Shown: positions 14,239 to 24,149, numbered from the stretch's first letter. The stretch: DNA of 29,987 nucleotides from Cacconaster sp045641345 (GCA_045641345.1 JAZUGR010000032.1:1-29987); one strand, 5' to 3'. Made by a program: numbers and translations. Notes: generated from the sequence alone by a model not told the origin.

Positions 14239-15138
14239 TTATTCCTCCTTTTTGAGTGCGGGTAACTGCAGTGTCACCGCCTTGTCTATCAAATCAATCT
14301 CAAAGTGCCTCGAAGCCACCGTTTCGCCGTCGACGCAGAGGTAGATCAGGTTGCGCGAGGATATGTCCACGTGTCGCGCGGTCTTGAACTTCATCCTGCG
14401 GCGGCAGAAAGGGTTGGTGACGTGAAGCCCGTCTTTGAAATATTTGTACATTATTATGAACGTCAGAAGCGTGGTGCTCCGGGTTACCCCTATGTCCATA
14501 TGCCCGTCGTCGATCTGTGCATTGGGGGCGCATTTGTAGTTCTGCCCGTAGTGGGATGCATTGGCGATGGTGCAGAACATCGTGGTACCTCTGGTCAGAC
14601 GCTCTCCGTCTGCCACGATGCGGTAGTTGTTGAAGCGGTTGAGGATTATCGACCTTGCCGTCCCCCTCAGGTACGGCTTGTCCTTGCCCTGGAGTATGTA
14701 CTGCGCCCCATAATGGGCGGCCATCGAGTCGAAGCCGAGATTTATCACGTTGATGGAGTAGTCGTTGTTGCACTTGATTACGTCGGACACCTTGACTTCG
14801 CCGTTGATTATATCCTTAAGGGAGCGGAAATTGCGCCCCGGGAAATGGAGGGTGAAATTGTTGCCTGACCCGTATGCCATAAGGGCCACCCTCTTGTTTT
14901 CGCTTCCGATGACTCCGTTGACCACTTCGCTCAGGGTGCCGGTGCCTCCGCAGGCCACGAAGCACACTTCGTCTTCCCTGTGGAAGTCGCAGTAGAGGCG
15001 TACGAAACGGGTGCCGTCGCCCTCACCGGTGGTTTTGTATATTTCGTACTTGATGCTGACCCGCTCCAACTGCGGAGTGAGGTCGTCCATTATGAACTTC
15101 TTGTCGTCGCGTCCGTTTACAATGAATACGTAATACAT
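14239..15138 (-). CDS. Diacylglycerol/sphingosine kinase-like lipid kinase
   Basis: The predicted product is 299 aa, usual length for the bacterial DAGK-catalytic family. The nucleotide-binding motif is at 64-68 but reads GGTGT rather than the usual GGDGT; it continues LSEVVNG as in the family. GSGNNF (90-95) and IDDGHMDIG (the conserved acidic DDGxxD site) are present. These enzymes phosphorylate diacylglycerol or related lipids in the cytoplasmic membrane, mostly for recycling in phospholipid metabolism; the substrate cannot be read from sequence. It is first in a two-gene operon with the phosphatase, with a -7 box TAATTTTG at 15159-15166. The Asp-to-Thr change in the glycine-rich motif is unusual. 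Confidence 0.88.
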   Translation of the reverse strand: MYYVFIVNGRDDKKFIMDDLTPQLERVSIKYEIYKTTGEGDGTRFVRLYCDFHREDEVCFVACGGTGTLSEVVNGVIGSENKRVALMAYGSGNNFTLHFPGRNFRSLKDIINGEVKVSDVIKCNNDYSINVINLGFDSMAAHYGAQYILQGKDKPYLRGTARSIILNRFNNYRIVADGERLTRGTTMFCTIANASHYGQNYKCAPNAQIDDGHMDIGVTRSTTLLTFIIMYKYFKDGLHVTNPFCRRRMKFKTARHVDISSRNLIYLCVDGETVASRHFEIDLIDKAVTLQLPALKKEE

Positions 15139-15158
15139 GGCATTGGTTATATATCACG

Positions 15159-15166
15159 CAAAATTA
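15159..15166 (-). promoter_or_regulatory. -7 box TAATTTTG of the lipid kinase operon
   Basis: TAATTTTG on the minus strand, 20 bp upstream of the ATG at 15138. No clear -33 element is visible. Confidence 0.45.
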
Positions 15167-15206
15167 TGAAATTTTCCCTACTCTTGGTATGGATGGCGTA
15201 TTGTGA

Positions 15207-15244
15207 AACAAACCCCGGTGTACTGTTGTACATCGGGGTTTGTT
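15207..15244 (-). terminator. Terminator of the tRNA-Phe transcript
   Basis: A 17-bp stem (15207-15223 with 15228-15244, one G-U pair) with a 4-base loop begins right after the tRNA 3' end. On the minus strand it ends GGGGTTTGTTTC. A strong intrinsic terminator. Confidence 0.75.
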
Positions 15245-15245
15245 G

Positions 15246-15318
15246 TGGTGCCACCGGGAATTGAACCAGGGACACAAGGATTTTCAGTCCTTTGCTCTAC
15301 CAACTGAGCTATGGCACC
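15246..15318 (-). tRNA. tRNA-Phe (anticodon GAA)
   Basis: The minus strand folds into a full cloverleaf of 73 nt. The acceptor stem is GGTGCCA with TGGCACC, the D arm is GCTC-AGTTGGTA-GAGC, and the anticodon loop is CTGAAAA with anticodon GAA on the stem AGGA/TCCT. The T loop is TTCAATT. The T stem has one T-C mismatch. The discriminator is A and CCA is not encoded. It has its own promoter (15347-15377) and terminator (15207-15244). Confidence 0.97.
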
Positions 15319-15323
15319 AAAGA

Positions 15324-15345
15324 AGTCCCGTTTCTCAACGGGACT
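15324..15345 (-). promoter_or_regulatory. Perfect hairpin with GAGA loop between tRNA promoter and tRNA
   Basis: AGTCCCGTT and AACGGGACT form a 9-bp perfect stem; on the minus strand the loop is GAGA, a GNRA-type tetraloop, and TTCTTT follows. It lies just downstream of the -7 box and 5 bases before the tRNA. It could be the terminator of priA (stop at 15385) or a processed leader of the tRNA. Confidence 0.5.
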
Positions 15346-15346
15346 G

Positions 15347-15377
15347 CAAATATACGGCTTTATCGCCAAATAGCAAA
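15347..15377 (-). promoter_or_regulatory. tRNA-Phe promoter (TTTG-N19-TATATTTG)
   Basis: On the minus strand TTTG (15377-15374) is followed after 19 bp by TATATTTG (15354-15347), a near-perfect Bacteroidetes promoter about 30 bp upstream of the tRNA. Confidence 0.65.
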
Positions 15378-15384
15378 TTTTTTT

Positions 15385-17421
15385 TCAGGACGGGTCCACG
15401 TCGACTGTAATGTGCGGCTTGTGGCGGTAGCGCAGCAGAAGGTCTTCGAGCGCAGCCTGCAAATCGGCCTTTGTAGCGGCCAGGGCCGCGTTGCGCGGCA
15501 GTTTGAGCCAGAACTGGCGGATGTGCATCCCGCCCGAAAACTCGATCTGCCCGGTGGCAGGACCTGCGAAGTCGATGCCCTTCGAGGAGAGAATCTGCTT
15601 CAGGTCGCGGCAGATATGCCACAGTTGCCCCTCGGAACTGTCCCTGACGGTGATGGAAATCATCCTGACATATGGAGGATACCCGAACAGGCGCCGCTCG
15701 GCGAGCGCCTCCTTCACCATATCGGTGTCATTGCCCGTATGGGGGCCATCTGCCACAAGGCGCGCAAAGACAGGGTGGTCGGCCTGCGAGGTCTGTACCA
15801 GCATCCTGGCTCCGCCGCAACGCCTCCCGGCGCGCCCCCTTACCTGGCGCAGCAGCTGCAGGGCCCTTTCGTCGGCTCTGAAATCCTGCACTGCCATCAG
15901 GGAGTCGGCGGCGACAACAACTACGAGCGAGAGGTTGTCGAAATCGAACCCCTTGGTTATCATCTGCGTGCCCACCAGAATGTCGATTCTGCCCGCAGCA
16001 AAGTCGTTGAGTATGGCCTCTCCCCCGGCGAGGCGGGCGGTGTCGGCATCGAAGCGGCCGATGGTCTGCTGCGGGAAATATTCCCTGAGCTCCTCCTCGA
16101 GCTTCTCGGTCCCCGCTCCGTGCAGCACAAGCCCTTCGGGGGCTCCGCACACGGGGCAGACTGCCGTCATCGGGCTCCGCCTCCCGCAATAGTGGCACTC
16201 CAGAGAATCGTTGTATTTGTGGTATGTAAGCGGCACGTTGCACTTGGGGCACAGGGGGATGAATCCGCATTGGGAGCACTGCACCGAACTGGAGTAGGCT
16301 CTTCGCGAACGGAATACCAGCACCTGCGACCCCTCTTTGACGCATCGTCCGATTTCGGCGAGCGCCTCCCTGGCGAAAGAGCCTTTCATGTCGTGGAGCC
16401 TGCGGGCCTTTGCGGTGTCGATTATCCTGACCTCCGGTTCCCGGGCCAGGGTGTGATACTTGCTCTCGAGAGACACCTTGAAGTACTTGCCCGTGGCGAC
16501 GTTGAAATGCGACTCGAGCGACGGTGTGGCGCTCCCAAGAAGCACCTTCGCTCCGCATAACGATGCCTTGAGCAGCGCTGCGTCGCGGCCGTTGTAGCGC
16601 GGGGCCGGGTCTTCCTGCTTGAGGGAGGAGTCGTGCTCCTCGTCGATTATCACGAGGCCGGTTCGCGGAACGGGCAGGAATACGGCCGACCTGGTGCCCA
16701 GTACCATTACCGGAGATTCTCCGCTGCGGCAGGCCTCGGAGGTGAGCCGCTCCGTGACCGCCTTCCTTTTCGGGGCTGTAAGGGCGGAGTGGAAGGTGAG
16801 CATATCGTCGCCGAACACTTTCGAGAGCCTTTCCTGAAGCTGTTTCGACATTGCGATTTCGGGCACCAGATAGAGCACGCTGCGGCCGTTCTTCATAGCT
16901 TCGGCTGCCAGGTGCATATAGATTTCGGTTTTGCCGCTGCCGGTCACTCCGTGGAGCAATACCGGCTTTGACGATGCTGCGTGGTGGACTCTGATGGCCT
17001 CCAAAGCCTCCTGCTGCGCATCCGACAGGGTGGGCAGGGGGGCGGTGGGGCAGGGCTTCGGGCTTTTCCTGCGGCGTGATTTCACGTCCATCTGCCTGAA
17101 CATCGCAAGCGGGCAGGCCGCCTTGAGCACCTCTCCCAAGCTGCACATATAATAGGCTGCCAAGGCCTTCCAGAAGTTGATTTCGAGCGGCTCCACAGAG
17201 GGGAGGCTAACCTTTTCCAGAATATCCTTGATCTTTGCAGCCCCCATTCCGGGAGGCGCGGGGCAGATGCTCTCCACGACCCCGGTGCAGGTGTGGGCGC
17301 CCACCTGCACACGCACCCAGGAGCCCTCTTCGAGCTGCACCCCGTCGGGGATGCGGTACGAGAGGATTCCGCCCAGCTTCAGGGGCAGTATCACCGAGGC
17401 ATATCTGCAAGTGGCGCTCAT
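15385..17421 (-). CDS. priA: Primosomal protein N', PriA DNA helicase
   Basis: The predicted product is 678 aa, on the short side for the family. PriA reloads the replicative helicase at stalled forks. The N-terminal DNA-binding domain begins SATCRYASVILPLKLGGILSY. Helicase motifs include Walker A GVTGSGKT (158-165) and DEEH (260-263), with GSATPS in motif III. Eight cysteines at 382, 385, 391, 394, 409, 412, 422 and 425 form the two zinc sites typical of PriA. QVRGRAGR is helicase motif VI. The C-terminal domain (PHITVDVDPS end) is complete. It is divergent from the Gate gene at 17483, with about 60 bp between the starts. Confidence 0.96.
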   Translation of the reverse strand: MSATCRYASVILPLKLGGILSYRIPDGVQLEEGSWVRVQVGAHTCTGVVESICPAPPGMGAAKIKDILEKVSLPSVEPLEINFWKALAAYYMCSLGEVLKAACPLAMFRQMDVKSRRRKSPKPCPTAPLPTLSDAQQEALEAIRVHHAASSKPVLLHGVTGSGKTEIYMHLAAEAMKNGRSVLYLVPEIAMSKQLQERLSKVFGDDMLTFHSALTAPKRKAVTERLTSEACRSGESPVMVLGTRSAVFLPVPRTGLVIIDEEHDSSLKQEDPAPRYNGRDAALLKASLCGAKVLLGSATPSLESHFNVATGKYFKVSLESKYHTLAREPEVRIIDTAKARRLHDMKGSFAREALAEIGRCVKEGSQVLVFRSRRAYSSSVQCSQCGFIPLCPKCNVPLTYHKYNDSLECHYCGRRSPMTAVCPVCGAPEGLVLHGAGTEKLEEELREYFPQQTIGRFDADTARLAGGEAILNDFAAGRIDILVGTQMITKGFDFDNLSLVVVVAADSLMAVQDFRADERALQLLRQVRGRAGRRCGGARMLVQTSQADHPVFARLVADGPHTGNDTDMVKEALAERRLFGYPPYVRMISITVRDSSEGQLWHICRDLKQILSSKGIDFAGPATGQIEFSGGMHIRQFWLKLPRNAALAATKADLQAALEDLLLRYRHKPHITVDVDPS

Positions 17422-17468
17422 CGGAAGCGAAAGTATGTATTTTATGCTTCATTTGCAATTCGAAATAG

Positions 17469-17476
17469 TATATTTG
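17469..17476 (+). promoter_or_regulatory. -7 box TATATTTG of the Gate membrane protein gene
   Basis: TATATTTG ends 6 bp before the ATG at 17483, so the transcript would begin at or next to the start codon. No -33 element is found at the usual spacing. Confidence 0.5.
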
Positions 17477-17482
17477 CCGTCT

Positions 17483-18409
17483 ATGAATAATTGGACGCGC
17501 ATAAAGGAGGCTGTGGCCGCGGTGCTGCCCTCCACGGGCCGTACCTGCATCTGGATGATAGAGGTTACGGTAGGGGTGTCGTTCGCGATGATGCTCCTCA
17601 AGTATTTCAACGTTCTTCCTTTCATATCCGATGCGATAGGGCCGCTGTTCAAGTGGTTCGGTCTGCCCGGAAGCGCTGCGCTGGCATATCTGTCGGGGTA
17701 TTTTGTAAACTGCTATTCGGCCATCGCCGTGATGACTTCGCTCGGTCTCGACTGGAGGGCCACCACCATTGTGGCGACGATGGTGCTCTGTTCACACTCG
17801 ATGGTGCTCGAAACGGCGGTGCTCAGGAAAACCGGCGCCTCCGCCGTGAGGATGGTGGTGGTCAGGACACTTTCGGCGCTGTTGCTGGGGTGGCTGCTCA
17901 ATCTGGTGCTGCCGGGTGCTGCGGAGAGCTTCGACGATTATGCCTCGGCACGCTGGACAATGTCATTCAAGGATACTTTCACAGGATGGCTGCTGCCCAC
18001 CTTGAAGTTATGCGTGATTATGACGCTTATAATCTACTCGCTCAACATATTCCAGAAGTTGCTCAACACTTTCGGAGTGATGTCGGTGATAGCCTCCTCC
18101 TTCGGCCCCCTGATGAGGCTGATGGGGCTTCCCGCACGCACGGCGTTCCTGTGGCTGGTGGCCAACGTGGTGGGGCTCAGCTATGGTGCCGCGGCGATGA
18201 TGGATGAGATAAGCGGCGGGAACATAAGTTTGAGGGAAGTGCGGCTCCTGGACAGTCATATATGCGTGAGTCACAGCAATCTGGAGGATCTGCTGCTTAT
18301 GACTGCCGCCGGAGGCCTGTGGTGGGTGATGCTTGTCTCGAGGCTTCTGATGGCAATTGCGCTGACTTGGGAACAACGCCTCGAATTTGCCGTGGTTGAC
18401 AAAAAATAA
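17483..18409 (+). CDS. Nucleoside-recognition (Gate) domain membrane protein
   Basis: The predicted product is 308 aa from the ATG at 17483 (MNNWTRIKEAV). A longer frame upstream runs through the priA promoter region and is rejected. Two Gate domains are visible, each with several hydrophobic helices and the repeated pattern of a polar-break helix: first IGPLFKWFGLPGSAALAYLSG, cut here to its core GLPGSAALA, and later GPLMRLMGLPARTAFLWL. About eight membrane segments are predicted. Gate proteins resemble SpmA/SpmB and the core of nucleoside and iron transporters; the substrate is usually unknown. The gene lies between priA and trxB and likely has its own promoter. Confidence 0.85.
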   Translation: MNNWTRIKEAVAAVLPSTGRTCIWMIEVTVGVSFAMMLLKYFNVLPFISDAIGPLFKWFGLPGSAALAYLSGYFVNCYSAIAVMTSLGLDWRATTIVATMVLCSHSMVLETAVLRKTGASAVRMVVVRTLSALLLGWLLNLVLPGAAESFDDYASARWTMSFKDTFTGWLLPTLKLCVIMTLIIYSLNIFQKLLNTFGVMSVIASSFGPLMRLMGLPARTAFLWLVANVVGLSYGAAAMMDEISGGNISLREVRLLDSHICVSHSNLEDLLLMTAAGGLWWVMLVSRLLMAIALTWEQRLEFAVVDKK

Positions 18410-18418
18410 GTATATTTG
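18386..18418 (+). promoter_or_regulatory. trxB operon promoter (TTTG-N21-TATATTTG)
   Basis: TTTG at 18386-18389 and TATATTTG at 18411-18418. The -33 box lies in the last codons of the Gate gene. The trxB start is 20 bp downstream of the -7 box. Confidence 0.6.
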
Positions 18419-18437
18419 CAGTTTGAACGATTCGGCA

Positions 18438-19384
<947 letters not shown>

Positions 19385-19388
<4 letters not shown>

Positions 19389-20185
19389 AAAAGGGAATCA
19401 TAGCGCTTTCCATCCTGGCTCTTGTGGCCTTCTCTTCGTGCAAGACGCAATATACCGCCCTGCTGGAGAGCGGTGACGTCCCCGCCAAGTATGCGGCCGC
19501 ATTCGAGCTGTTTGCCGCCGGCAAGTACAACAAGGCCGCGGAGATGTTCGAGTCGCTCACCATCTACACCGGCGGTCTCCCTTCCGACGACACTGTGCAT
19601 TTCTACTGGGGATTGAGCAACTACCGCTTCAAGGACTATACAACCGCCGAGGGCATATTCAACAAGTTCATCGACGTGTATCCGTTGAGTCCCTTCGCCC
19701 CGGAGGCGAGATACTATTACCTCGACTGCCTCTATCACGGCACATACCGTTACGAGCTCGACCAGAAGCCCACCTACATAGCCCTCGCCGCAATCGACCG
19801 CTACATCAAGGAGTTTCCCGATACGGAATACGCCTCCAAATGCAACGATATGGTAAACGACCTCAAGGGCCGTCTGGAGGAGAAGGCCTATCGCAGCGCC
19901 TATCTCTATTATCATATGGAGGATTACCCGGCAGCCCACTATGCGCTCAAGAACGTGATAAAGGAAAATGCCGACAACCGCTTCAGGGAGGAGATACTCT
20001 ACTACATAGCGCTCTCATCGTACAAATATGCGCTGGGCAGCGTGCCATCCAAGCAGCGTGAGAGGTATCTTTCGTTCGTGGACGATTATTTCAACGTGGT
20101 GGGCGAATATCCCGACTCAAAATACCGCAAGGACCTTGACTCATACTACAAGAAAGTGCAGAAGATCCTTGCAAAGGAAAAGTAA
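19385..20185 (+). CDS. bamD: Outer membrane assembly lipoprotein BamD
   Basis: The predicted product is 266 aa. It has a lipoprotein signal with lipid Cys 19 (LVAFSSC) and tetratricopeptide-like helical repeats (YNKAAEMFESL, YTTAEGIFNKFIDVYPLSPFAPEARYY in part). In the Bam complex it sits on the periplasmic face of the outer membrane and helps BamA insert beta-barrel proteins; bamA is at 27209. It begins 4 bases within trxB (ATGA overlap), and is followed after 18 bp by the omega-like gene. Confidence 0.93.
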
Positions 20186-20203
20186 TAAATCAACATTAAG
20201 AAT

Positions 20204-20524
20204 ATGGACAACAAATCCCAAGTTCCGACAAACACGGTTACCCGTGAACTCCGTGACCTTGCCGCACCTACCGGCAACATCTACGAAACCGTAATGATAA
20301 TAGCCAAGCGCTCGAATCAGATCGCCGCCGACATCAAGCAGGAGCTCAGCAAGAAGCTCGAGGAGTTCTCCACCTATGCCGACACTCTGGAAGAAACCTT
20401 CGAGAACGTGGAGCAGATAGAAATATCCAAATATTACGAAAAGCTCCCCAAGCCGGTGCTTACCGCTACCAAGGAGTTCGAAGACAGCAAGATCTACTAC
20501 AGGGTGGCCGAAAAGGAAAATTAA
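20204..20524 (+). CDS. RNA polymerase Rpb6/omega-type subunit
   Basis: The predicted product is 106 aa. The sequence (TVTRELRDLAAPTGNIYETV, then IIAKRSNQI, then EISKYYEKLPKPVLTATKEF) matches the Bacteroidetes form of the RNA polymerase omega/Rpb6 subunit, which stabilises the beta' subunit. It lies between bamD and recN, the usual place in this phylum. Confidence 0.88.
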   Translation: MDNKSQVPTNTVTRELRDLAAPTGNIYETVMIIAKRSNQIAADIKQELSKKLEEFSTYADTLEETFENVEQIEISKYYEKLPKPVLTATKEFEDSKIYYRVAEKEN

Positions 20525-20537
20525 TTCCAACAGGCAG

Positions 20538-22154
20538 ATGCTCCGCAGCCTTTCCATACGCAACTATGCCCTGATCGATTCTCTGGATGTGGAATTTCCG
20601 GACAATCTTGTGGTCATAAGCGGGGAGACCGGAGCCGGCAAATCCATTCTTCTGGGAGCCATTTCGCTCCTCCTCGGGTCACGGACCGATGTTTCGCAGT
20701 TCGGCGACAAATCGGCCAACTGCGTGGTGGAGGGGGAGTTTACAGATGGGTCGGATTCGTATATAATCAGGCGAGTGATAACTCCACAGGGGCGTTCGCG
20801 CGTTTTTGTGAATGACGAGCCCGTGGGTGTCGAAGCGCTGCGTGGCCTTGCCTCGTCGCTTGTCGATATCCATACGCAGTTCGCCCATTCGCGTCTGGCC
20901 GACGCCTCATATCAGCTTTCGCTCCTCGACAGTTTTGCCGGAACGGCAACTCAGGTAAAGGAGTTCGGCGCTCTTTTCGGCCGGCGCTGTGCGGTTGCCT
21001 CCGAAATTGCCGCACTCGATGCGGCGGAAGCCGCCTCCGACAAGAACCGCGACTATGTCAAGTTCCAGTACGACCAGCTTGAGGCGGCAGCCCTGCGTGA
21101 TGGGGAGCTTGAGGAATTGGAGGCGGAGCAGAAGCAGCTCTCGGGCAGTGAGGCGATAAGTGCGGCTATGGCTCGCATCGAGTCTCTCTTTTCATCGGAG
21201 GAGGGTTCGGTAGGCGGCAGCCTGAAGTCGCTCGAATCGTCACTCGAGGAGATTTCACGCTATGTGCCCGACTTCGCCCCGTTGTGCGGAAGGGTGGCCT
21301 CGGCCAGAGTGGAACTGTCCGATATCGAATACGAAGTACTCTCGAAAGGGAGCAGGATATCCTTTTCTCCACAGCGCATGCAGGAGGTCGACGACAGGCT
21401 TTCGCTTCTGTACGACCTGCTGCGCAAACACGGGGTTGAAGATATCAAGTCCCTGATCGATTTGCGTGACGGCTATGCGAAAACCCTTTCCGCAGCAGAG
21501 GATTCAGGCGCCGAAAGGGAGCGTCTGGCCGCTTCTCTAAAAACCCTCGATGCGGAGTGCGACCATCTCGCGCAGGCAATCGGAAAGGCGCGCCGCGATG
21601 CTTCTTCAAGGCTCGCCGCCACCCTTCAGGAGCTTGCAAGGTCGCTCGAAATGCCCGAGGCCGTATTCGAGGTGCGCGTCACTCCGAAGCAGCGCTGCAG
21701 CAGCGGCGACGAAGGGGTCGAGTTCTGGTTCTCGGCCAACGGCGGGGTTGGCACCAAGCCTCTTGCCGACTGCGCCTCAGGAGGTGAACTTTCGCGCATA
21801 ATGCTGTGCATCAAGCGCCTTACCTCCGAATATATGAATATGCCCGCGATGATATTCGACGAGATAGATACCGGCGTTTCAGGCTCCGTAGCCGACAAGA
21901 TGGGGCGTATGATTGTGGAGATGGGGCGCAATATGCAGGTGTTTGCAATCACCCATCTGCCTCAGGTGGCCAGCAAGGGCTCGGCCCATTTCCTCGTCTT
22001 CAAGCAGATGGAAAACGGGGTGACCCGCAGCCGGATGAGACCTCTCTCCGGAGAGGACAGGGTGGCCGAGATAGCCCGTATGCTCAGTGGCGCCTCGCTC
22101 TCGAAGGAGGCTCTGGCGAACGCCCGCGTGCTTTTGAATGAAAAACCCAATTGA
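20538..22154 (+). CDS. recN: DNA repair ATPase RecN
   Basis: The predicted product is 538 aa, close to the usual 550. SMC-like protein acting in double-strand break repair. Walker A is GETGAGKS (29-36). A central coiled coil (about 160-350) follows, then the ABC signature SGGELSR (about 414) and Walker B FDEIDTGVSG (about 437), and the H-loop region ITHLPQVA. The start codon ATG at 20538 lies 13 bp after the omega-like gene. Its stop is 8 bp before nagB. Confidence 0.96.
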   Translation: MLRSLSIRNYALIDSLDVEFPDNLVVISGETGAGKSILLGAISLLLGSRTDVSQFGDKSANCVVEGEFTDGSDSYIIRRVITPQGRSRVFVNDEPVGVEALRGLASSLVDIHTQFAHSRLADASYQLSLLDSFAGTATQVKEFGALFGRRCAVASEIAALDAAEAASDKNRDYVKFQYDQLEAAALRDGELEELEAEQKQLSGSEAISAAMARIESLFSSEEGSVGGSLKSLESSLEEISRYVPDFAPLCGRVASARVELSDIEYEVLSKGSRISFSPQRMQEVDDRLSLLYDLLRKHGVEDIKSLIDLRDGYAKTLSAAEDSGAERERLAASLKTLDAECDHLAQAIGKARRDASSRLAATLQELARSLEMPEAVFEVRVTPKQRCSSGDEGVEFWFSANGGVGTKPLADCASGGELSRIMLCIKRLTSEYMNMPAMIFDEIDTGVSGSVADKMGRMIVEMGRNMQVFAITHLPQVASKGSAHFLVFKQMENGVTRSRMRPLSGEDRVAEIARMLSGASLSKEALANARVLLNEKPN

Positions 22155-22162
22155 ATATTGAT

Positions 22163-22954
22163 ATGAGAGTAATTATCGAGGATTCCTATGGCAGGATGTC
22201 GCAGTGGGCGGCTTCCTATATCGCCAAACGCATCAATGATTTCAAGCCTGCGGCCGGAAAGCCCTTTGTGCTCGGGCTCCCTACAGGCTCCACCCCTATA
22301 GGGACATACCGCGAGCTCATAAAGCTTTATGAGGCTGGAAAGGTATCGTTCAAGAATGTCGTCACGTTCAATATGGACGAATACGTGGGCATCCCGGAGA
22401 ATCACCCCGAGAGCTATCATACGTTTATGTGGACCAATTTCTTTTCCCACATCGACATTGCGAAGGAAAACGTCAACATCCTCAACGGCAATGCCCCCGA
22501 TCTCGACAAGGAATGCGCCGACTACGAAAAGCGCATCGCCTCTGCCGGAGGTATCGACCTGTTCCTCGGAGGCATAGGCCCCGACGGGCATATCGCCTTC
22601 AATGAGCCCGGTTCGTCGCTTTCGTCAAGAACGAGGGTCAAGTCGCTCACCACCGATACCATAATAGCCAATTCCCGTTTCTTTGACGGAGATATCAATC
22701 TTGTGCCCAAGACCGCTCTTACGGTGGGCGTGGGTACCGTGATGGATGCGCGCGAGGTTATGATTCTGGCCAACGGGCACAACAAGGCCCGTGCCCTGGC
22801 TGCCGCAATAGAAGGTGGCGTAACCCAGATGTGGACGATATCCGTGCTCCAGATGCACCGCAAGGGCATCATCGTGTGCGACGAGGCTGCCTGCGCCGAA
22901 CTCAAGTTCGGTACCGTAAACTACTTCAAGGATATAGAAAGAGGAAATCTCTGA
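22163..22954 (+). CDS. nagB: Glucosamine-6-phosphate deaminase
   Basis: The predicted product is 263 aa from the ATG at 22163; a TTG at 22151 is less likely because it overlaps recN. The enzyme converts glucosamine 6-phosphate to fructose 6-phosphate and ammonia. Catalytic residues of the E. coli enzyme are all at the expected numbers: Asp 72 (NMDEY), Asp 141 and His 143 (GPDGHIAFNEPG) and Glu 148. The gene lies directly behind recN and converges on a minus-strand gene, with only 16 bp between the two stops. Confidence 0.95.
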   Translation: MRVIIEDSYGRMSQWAASYIAKRINDFKPAAGKPFVLGLPTGSTPIGTYRELIKLYEAGKVSFKNVVTFNMDEYVGIPENHPESYHTFMWTNFFSHIDIAKENVNILNGNAPDLDKECADYEKRIASAGGIDLFLGGIGPDGHIAFNEPGSSLSSRTRVKSLTTDTIIANSRFFDGDINLVPKTALTVGVGTVMDAREVMILANGHNKARALAAAIEGGVTQMWTISVLQMHRKGIIVCDEAACAELKFGTVNYFKDIERGNL

Positions 22955-22970
22955 AACGCCCTTCAGGCGG

Positions 22971-24137
22971 TCATTTGAGTACTATGGTGTAATCCGGACG
23001 GTACTCTATGTTGCGGGTGGCTGTGTTGTAGCAGCCGCCGGCTCCGCCGTCATCCTCGCCTTGGTCCACAAGGCGCTTGAACCGTATGCTGTTCTGCAGA
23101 AGGTCCATCGCATAGTATTCAACGTATTCCCGGAAAGTGCTTCCGAGTTCGCTTGCCACAGTGGCGAAATAGGTGAGCATATCGTAGCCCTGGAATGAAT
23201 AGGGGGTGGGCTCCGCATTGCACATGTTGCGGTATTTGAGGATGAAGTCCACCACCGCCTCGTCGCGGTAATCTACGAAGTATGGGGTGGAGGTGTGGAA
23301 ATTCACCAGATAGAGGCTCTCGATGTCGATTGTGTCGAAATTCCTGATGCGGGAAGGACCATATACCGACACCTGCACCCCAGACCTGACCAGAAGGGCC
23401 ATGTTGCGGATTACGTCGGATGCGAAAGCCACGTTGTCGGAGGCCAGTATCACCTTGTTGGGGACTCCTCCAGCCGCCATCCTTGAACGCAGCCGCCCTG
23501 TTATGTCGCGGCCGCGCAGTACCTCATAGGTTATCTTGTCGTAGCTCATCGAGCGTTCGTCCAGCTGTCGGCATATCGCATCGAGCATCGAAAGACTCTC
23601 GGGCGATTGGTCATAGAATACCGTAATCCTGCCTTCGGGGCCATCTGCAACCGATTCCACGAGGTTGGATATTTGTGTGGCAGGGGAGGCCGGAATCTGG
23701 AAAAAGAACGGATTCCCGCCCAGATAGTCGGCCGAAGCCTGGTCCATCGGTGATACGAACGGGATGTCCCATGCGCGGCAGATGCTCAATATCTGTCTCT
23801 GGTCGCCGCGCGAGACGGGACCTATTATGAAGTCGCATTTGAGCAGTTCGTCGTCGAGAGGTGAATCGTCATCGTCAAGGCTCGAGTAGTCTATCACCTT
23901 GAGGCTGATGTCCATTCCGCTCTCCTTGAGGTCACCCGCAGCCAGAACCGCTCCGGCGTAGAAATCCATGAAATTCACGTCGGGGTGATCGCTGGAGGCG
24001 TTCAGCGGGAGGATGAGTGCGGCTTTTATGCTGTGGCGGGGGTTGTCCTTGCCACGAAAAAATCCGGAGCCTGCACCATAACAGATGCAGGCTGCCAGAA
24101 ACAGCATGCTTGCCGATATCGCCAGTCTTCTGCTCAA
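22971..24137 (-). CDS. Periplasmic-binding-fold (type I) lipoprotein
   Basis: The predicted product is 388 aa. It starts at a TTG (24137); no nearer ATG gives a proper signal peptide, the next being internal at 24107. The signal is MSRRLAISASMLFLAAC, with lipid Cys 17. The mature part has the two-lobed type I periplasmic-binding fold, as in branched-chain amino-acid receptors: AALILPLN near the start, then DFYAGAVLAAGDL, DFIIGPVSRGDQ, IPFVSPMDQAS and TPYSFQGYDMLTYF. No ABC permease or ATPase gene is adjacent. In Bacteroidetes similar domains occur in cell-envelope proteins, often with LysM, which is absent here. It follows the Skp/OmpH gene after 12 bp, so both are likely one operon. Ligand unknown. 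Confidence 0.78.
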   Translation of the reverse strand: MSRRLAISASMLFLAACICYGAGSGFFRGKDNPRHSIKAALILPLNASSDHPDVNFMDFYAGAVLAAGDLKESGMDISLKVIDYSSLDDDDSPLDDELLKCDFIIGPVSRGDQRQILSICRAWDIPFVSPMDQASADYLGGNPFFFQIPASPATQISNLVESVADGPEGRITVFYDQSPESLSMLDAICRQLDERSMSYDKITYEVLRGRDITGRLRSRMAAGGVPNKVILASDNVAFASDVIRNMALLVRSGVQVSVYGPSRIRNFDTIDIESLYLVNFHTSTPYFVDYRDEAVVDFILKYRNMCNAEPTPYSFQGYDMLTYFATVASELGSTFREYVEYYAMDLLQNSIRFKRLVDQGEDDGGAGGCYNTATRNIEYRPDYTIVLK

Positions 24138-24149
24138 GGAAGTACGGGT

